A DNA stretch of 9,373 nucleotides from JBAZTA01 sp964588175 (GTDB lineage: Bacteria; Omnitrophota; Gorgyraeia; Gygaellales; Profunditerraquicolaceae): contig CAZPNW010000179.1 of NCBI GenBank assembly GCA_964588175.1, positions 1 to 9,373 on the forward strand, read 5' to 3'. Positions 7,245-9,373 of the stretch are shown piece by piece. Position 1 is the first letter of the stretch. Every line of letters starts with the position of its first letter. The notes beneath the pieces are model-generated. The model ran no database searches. It had not been told where the DNA came from and worked only from the letters and a program-made list of their open reading frames with translations. A program made the translations under genes and the position numbers.

Positions 7245-8352
7245 GATCCCTTATAAATTGTTTGCCCGGAAGCTGTTTAATTAATTTCTGGACCTGGAGC
7301 CGAAATAACGCCCCCAAAACAAAAGCAGTATCCAGGTTCACCCGTCCTGCTATCTCATCCAAAGAAACAGGATGATGCGATATAAGATCATACACCCTCA
7401 TCTCCTCAGGACACAAAGAAAGAGGCTCATTGCTCCCCGTACGGGGCTGAGCCGGCCGTAACAGAGAGTTTTGATCCAACGTTTGCAGAGGAGCAAACTC
7501 TTCAATAATATCCTCGACGCAAGAAACCAGTTTCGCCCCCTGCTTGATCAATGCATGCGTACCGTAGGAATTACCTGACCCAAGAGCGCCCGGTAACGCA
7601 AAGACTTCCCGCCCCTGCTCGAGCGCGAAATCAACCGTGATCAATGCTCCGCTGTTACGGGCTGCCTCAACTACCAGAACGCCCCGCGATAACCCGCTGA
7701 TAACACGATTACGGCGGGGAAAATTTTGTTTCCACGGCCCGGTCTCCATGGAAAATTCGGAAACAACTGCTCCGGATTGAATGATCTTTTCTAAGAGCGC
7801 CTGATTCTCAGGAGGATAGATATGATTAAACCCGCTTCCCATGACCGCGATGGTCCGTCCGTGCCGCTTTAACGCGGCCGTATGAGCGGCAGTATCGATC
7901 CCCCGCGCCATCCCGGAAACAATGGTAAACCCCCGTTCGGACAACTCTCCGGAGAACTTTTGCGCGTAGGTTATCCCGTAAAAAGAAGCCCGGCGAGATC
8001 CTACTAAAGCCAGGCTCTGTTTATCTGATGGTGCAAAATCACCCCGCACATATAAAACGATCGGAGGGTCCGGGATACACAATAAGTTTTCAGGATACCC
8101 GCTCTCGCCCAGCGTTAAAAGCTTGACCCCGGATTTCTTGATCAGCTGGAATTCCCGCTGCAAGTCTGCCGCTTTAAAAACACCGATACGGCCGGCACTA
8201 TGTGCGCCTATTCCGCAAACTGATATGATCTTCTCCTGAGACGCATTTAAAATATTTTCCAGTTTCCCGAAAACATCGAGCAGCTTCTTTAACCGGATAC
8301 TGCCGATGCCGCACCTCATGTTCAACCCGACCAACGCCTCTAAATCAGTCAT
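7213..8352 (-). CDS. dprA: DNA processing protein DprA (Smf)
   Basis: DprA binds incoming single-stranded DNA during natural transformation and loads RecA on it. The 379 residues show all three domains. First is an N-terminal helix-hairpin-helix/SAM-like region (1-60, NMRCGIGSIRLKKLL and VCGIGAHSAGRI). The Rossmann core (about 75-290) has VGSR (117-120), SGMARGID (146-153), FPRRNRVISGLS (211-222) and VFALPG (250-255). A C-terminal winged helix (about 314-368) ends the fold. Conserved domains are intact, so the gene looks functional. DprA is widespread and does not by itself prove competence. It overlaps aroK by eight bases (ATGACTGA). Its last ten or so residues are encoded inside the topA start region and are unlikely to be conserved. 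Confidence 0.96.
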   Translation of the reverse strand: MTDLEALVGLNMRCGIGSIRLKKLLDVFGKLENILNASQEKIISVCGIGAHSAGRIGVFKAADLQREFQLIKKSGVKLLTLGESGYPENLLCIPDPPIVLYVRGDFAPSDKQSLALVGSRRASFYGITYAQKFSGELSERGFTIVSGMARGIDTAAHTAALKRHGRTIAVMGSGFNHIYPPENQALLEKIIQSGAVVSEFSMETGPWKQNFPRRNRVISGLSRGVLVVEAARNSGALITVDFALEQGREVFALPGALGSGNSYGTHALIKQGAKLVSCVEDIIEEFAPLQTLDQNSLLRPAQPRTGSNEPLSLCPEEMRVYDLISHHPVSLDEIAGRVNLDTAFVLGALFRLQVQKLIKQLPGKQFIRDHDEEKKISYS

Positions 8353-8854
8353 GATCTTTCATGATCAGAGATATCTTCTCTGCTGCCTCTTGAACGGATA
8401 TGCCTGAAGTATCAATACTCACATCCGCTAATGCATACGCAGCAGCCCGGGTTTTCAGCAAAGATTCGATCTTCGCCTTTGGATCGGGGACATTCAATAA
8501 AGGGCGATGAACAAACCCCCGCGTCCTTTCAATGATCACTTCAGCGGAAGCAGTCAAACAAACAAGGAGACCCGCCTTTTTCATGATCTCGATGTTCTCG
8601 GGATCGGTCACGATGCCGCCGCCGCAGGCGATCACACATTCGTTCTCTGAAGAGACCGTGCGTAAAGCCTCTTTTTCCAGCTGACGGAAATACGGCTCTC
8701 CGTCACAGGAGAAGATATCCGCGATCTTCCTCTTCTCCCGAACTTCGATACGGTCATCAAGGTCGATAAACCGCCAGCCTTTCTTCCGGGAAAGCGCTTT
8801 CCCCACAGAAGTCTTGCCTGTCCCCATAAACCCTACGAGAAAAATATTCTTCAT
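8345..8854 (-). CDS. aroK: Shikimate kinase
   Basis: It phosphorylates shikimate to shikimate 3-phosphate in the chorismate pathway. At 169 residues it is standard length. Visible motifs are Walker A GFMGTGKTS (8-16), the shikimate-binding DLDD (31-34, with Asp33), Arg57 in EPYFRQLE, the glycine-rich CGGG (77-80), the lid arginine in HRPLL (Arg117), and Arg136 in KTRAAAY. No other aro gene is present here. The ATG at 8852-8854 is required to include the Walker A strand (MKNIFLVGFMG), yet no clear Shine-Dalgarno sequence precedes it. Upstream is a terminator-like hairpin after spoVG, so expression may depend on readthrough. The 3' end overlaps dprA by eight bases. Confidence 0.95.
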   Translation of the reverse strand: MKNIFLVGFMGTGKTSVGKALSRKKGWRFIDLDDRIEVREKRKIADIFSCDGEPYFRQLEKEALRTVSSENECVIACGGGIVTDPENIEIMKKAGLLVCLTASAEVIIERTRGFVHRPLLNVPDPKAKIESLLKTRAAAYALADVSIDTSGISVQEAAEKISLIMKDHD

Positions 8855-8860
8855 TCTGCG

Positions 8861-8896
8861 TTAAATAAAGGCTCAGAGCGGAAATCGCTTGGAGCC
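8861..8896 (-). terminator. Intrinsic terminator-like hairpin between spoVG and aroK
   Basis: On the minus strand GGCTC (8892-8896) pairs with GAGCC (8870-8874). After a 2x2 internal mismatch, AGCG (8886-8889) pairs with CGCT (8877-8880) around a five-base loop. TTTATTT follows at once. It lies ten bases past the spoVG stop. The T-run is broken by one A, so termination may be partial, allowing readthrough into aroK. Confidence 0.5.
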
Positions 8897-8905
8897 GTCA
8901 CGGAA

Positions 8906-9163
8906 CTATTCCTGGTAAGCGGATAAAACCGTGTCAGTGAGTTCGAGAAGCGCTTGCTTGGTCGCGGGATAAAAAATATTATACCACTTCCCGTCTTTAG
9001 ACTTTTCCTGAGGCATCCCCAGAAATAAACCGTTTTTCCCTTTCACAACGCGCAAGCCTTTGACAATAAAATCACCAAAAGACACATCAACAAAAGCCTT
9101 TAAATTAGAATCACCCTCCAAACGAAACAACCGCACTACCGTAACCCCTGCTTCCCCAGACAT
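8906..9163 (-). CDS. spoVG: SpoVG family protein
   Basis: SpoVG proteins are small nucleic-acid-binding regulators, named for B. subtilis septation and sporulation but found far beyond spore formers. The 85-residue product has the family outline: VTVVRLFRLEGD (8-19), a strand pair with FIVKGLRVVKGKNGLFLGMP, then KSKDGKWYNIFYP and a C-terminal helix. Where typical SpoVG has an FRDI-x-HP motif, this one reads WYNIFYP, so it belongs to a divergent branch. The reading frame is open to 9196, but the ATG at 9161-9163 is chosen because AAAAGGAGG sits six bases upstream; the extra 11 residues would span that site. Function here is unknown. A terminator-like hairpin and 51 bases separate it from aroK. 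Confidence 0.85.
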   Translation of the reverse strand: MSGEAGVTVVRLFRLEGDSNLKAFVDVSFGDFIVKGLRVVKGKNGLFLGMPQEKSKDGKWYNIFYPATKQALLELTDTVLSAYQE

Positions 9164-9169
9164 ATCGTT

Positions 9170-9178
9170 CCTCCTTTT
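9170..9178 (-). promoter_or_regulatory. Perfect Shine-Dalgarno site of spoVG
   Basis: AAAAGGAGG on the minus strand, six bases before the ATG at 9161-9163. It is the strongest ribosome site in the window and decides the short spoVG start over the upstream tandem ATGs at 9191-9196. Confidence 0.85.
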
Positions 9179-9182
9179 AAAC

Positions 9183-9250
9183 CGCCTTTTCATCAAAAGG
9201 CGCGTCTTTACCTAAGGCAGTACGCTTAGGCGCTTCCTTTGGCGCCGTAC
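9183..9250 (-). promoter_or_regulatory. Structured 5' leader of spoVG with three hairpins
   Basis: Read on the minus strand, three stems precede the spoVG ribosome site. Stem A pairs GGCGC (9242-9246) with GCGCC (9229-9233) and can be extended by GTAC (9247-9250) with GTAC (9220-9223) across a five-base bulge. Stem B pairs CCTAAG (9225-9230) with CTTAGG (9211-9216). Stem C is a perfect 8-base stem, CGCCTTTT (9195-9202) with AAAAGGCG (9183-9190), around a GATG loop. Stems A and B share bases 9229-9230, and extended A consumes more of the B region, so they exclude one another. I match this to no riboswitch class I know. It may be a regulatory leader or the 3' hairpins of an upstream transcript. 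Confidence 0.45.
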
Positions 9251-9373
9251 GATGCCCTCACTAACAATAGACGTTTGAGGAACGACTTTCTAACAAAAAT
9301 ATTTTTAAAAAAACTCTATAGTGCCTTTAATTACGTCAATATCTCAGTTACACCAACATACTTCGTGCCTTCT

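Noticed and set aside
8349..8367. TCATGATC repeated twice here and once at 7241-7248
   Set aside because: These fall at gene start/stop overlaps, where ATGA-like sequences are expected. Three short copies are not a meaningful repeat family.
9315..9339. Possible spoVG promoter: TTGACG (9334-9339) and TATAGA (9315-9320) on the minus strand
   Set aside because: The spacer is only 13 bases, too short for a sigma70 promoter. The nearby GGCAC also does not give a sigma54 match.
9197..9373. A hidden gene or RNA gene upstream of spoVG
   Set aside because: No open frame with family features and no tRNA-like cloverleaf was seen. Beyond the leader hairpins the stretch is AT-rich, with a short AAAAATATTTTT palindrome at 9295-9306.

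Overview
This 9.4-kb window is almost wholly coding on the minus strand. It reads right to left as a tightly packed operon-like run: spoVG-like, aroK, dprA, topA, xerC, waaA (kdtA), a STAS-PilZ protein, a Nudix hydrolase, a DUF1805 (YunC-like) protein, an FAH-family hydrolase, and a sufC-like ATPase that is broken at the left edge. Most joins within the run are overlaps or gaps of 16 bases or fewer: 8-base aroK/dprA overlap, about 30-base dprA/topA overlap, zero-gap topA/xerC, 7-base waaA/STAS-PilZ overlap and 4-base Nudix/DUF1805 overlap. These suggest co-transcription and translational coupling. Two joins stand out: 51 bases between spoVG and aroK, holding a terminator-like hairpin, and 119 bases between the FAH gene and sufC, holding a long imperfect inverted repeat.

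The organism is a bacterium with a lipopolysaccharide outer membrane, since it has a full-length Kdo transferase. The gene order dprA-topA-xerC recalls the Firmicutes dprA-topA-trmFO-xerC-hslVU cluster, but here it sits beside a Kdo transferase and a SpoVG homologue. Together with the archaeal/Firmicute-like DUF1805 gene and the degenerate AAGTCAA repeats, this points tentatively to an uncultured Gram-negative phylum (Omnitrophota or a relative). This placement is an inference from gene content; no marker gene settles it.

Region by region: bases 1-200 carry an internal fragment of hslU on the plus strand, fused at about 186-200 to the truncated 3' side of minus-strand sufC. Both genes are broken at the same point, which suggests an assembly or amplification chimera, or less likely a real inversion. 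Bases 715-797 hold the inverted heptamer repeat. Bases 805-3121 hold small-molecule and signalling genes (FAH, DUF1805, Nudix, STAS-PilZ). Bases 3115-8854 hold the core genes for LPS, chromosome dimer resolution, DNA topology, DNA uptake/recombination and the shikimate pathway. Bases 8906-9163 hold a short, divergent spoVG with a perfect Shine-Dalgarno site. Its upstream leader (about 9183-9250) contains three hairpins, two of them mutually exclusive.

No rRNA, tRNA, CRISPR array, insertion sequence or complete mobile element was recognised. I see no convincing new multi-gene system. The most interesting points are the STAS-PilZ fusion lacking the usual phospho-acceptor serine, the switch-like spoVG leader, the heptamer inverted repeat, and the hslU/sufC junction.
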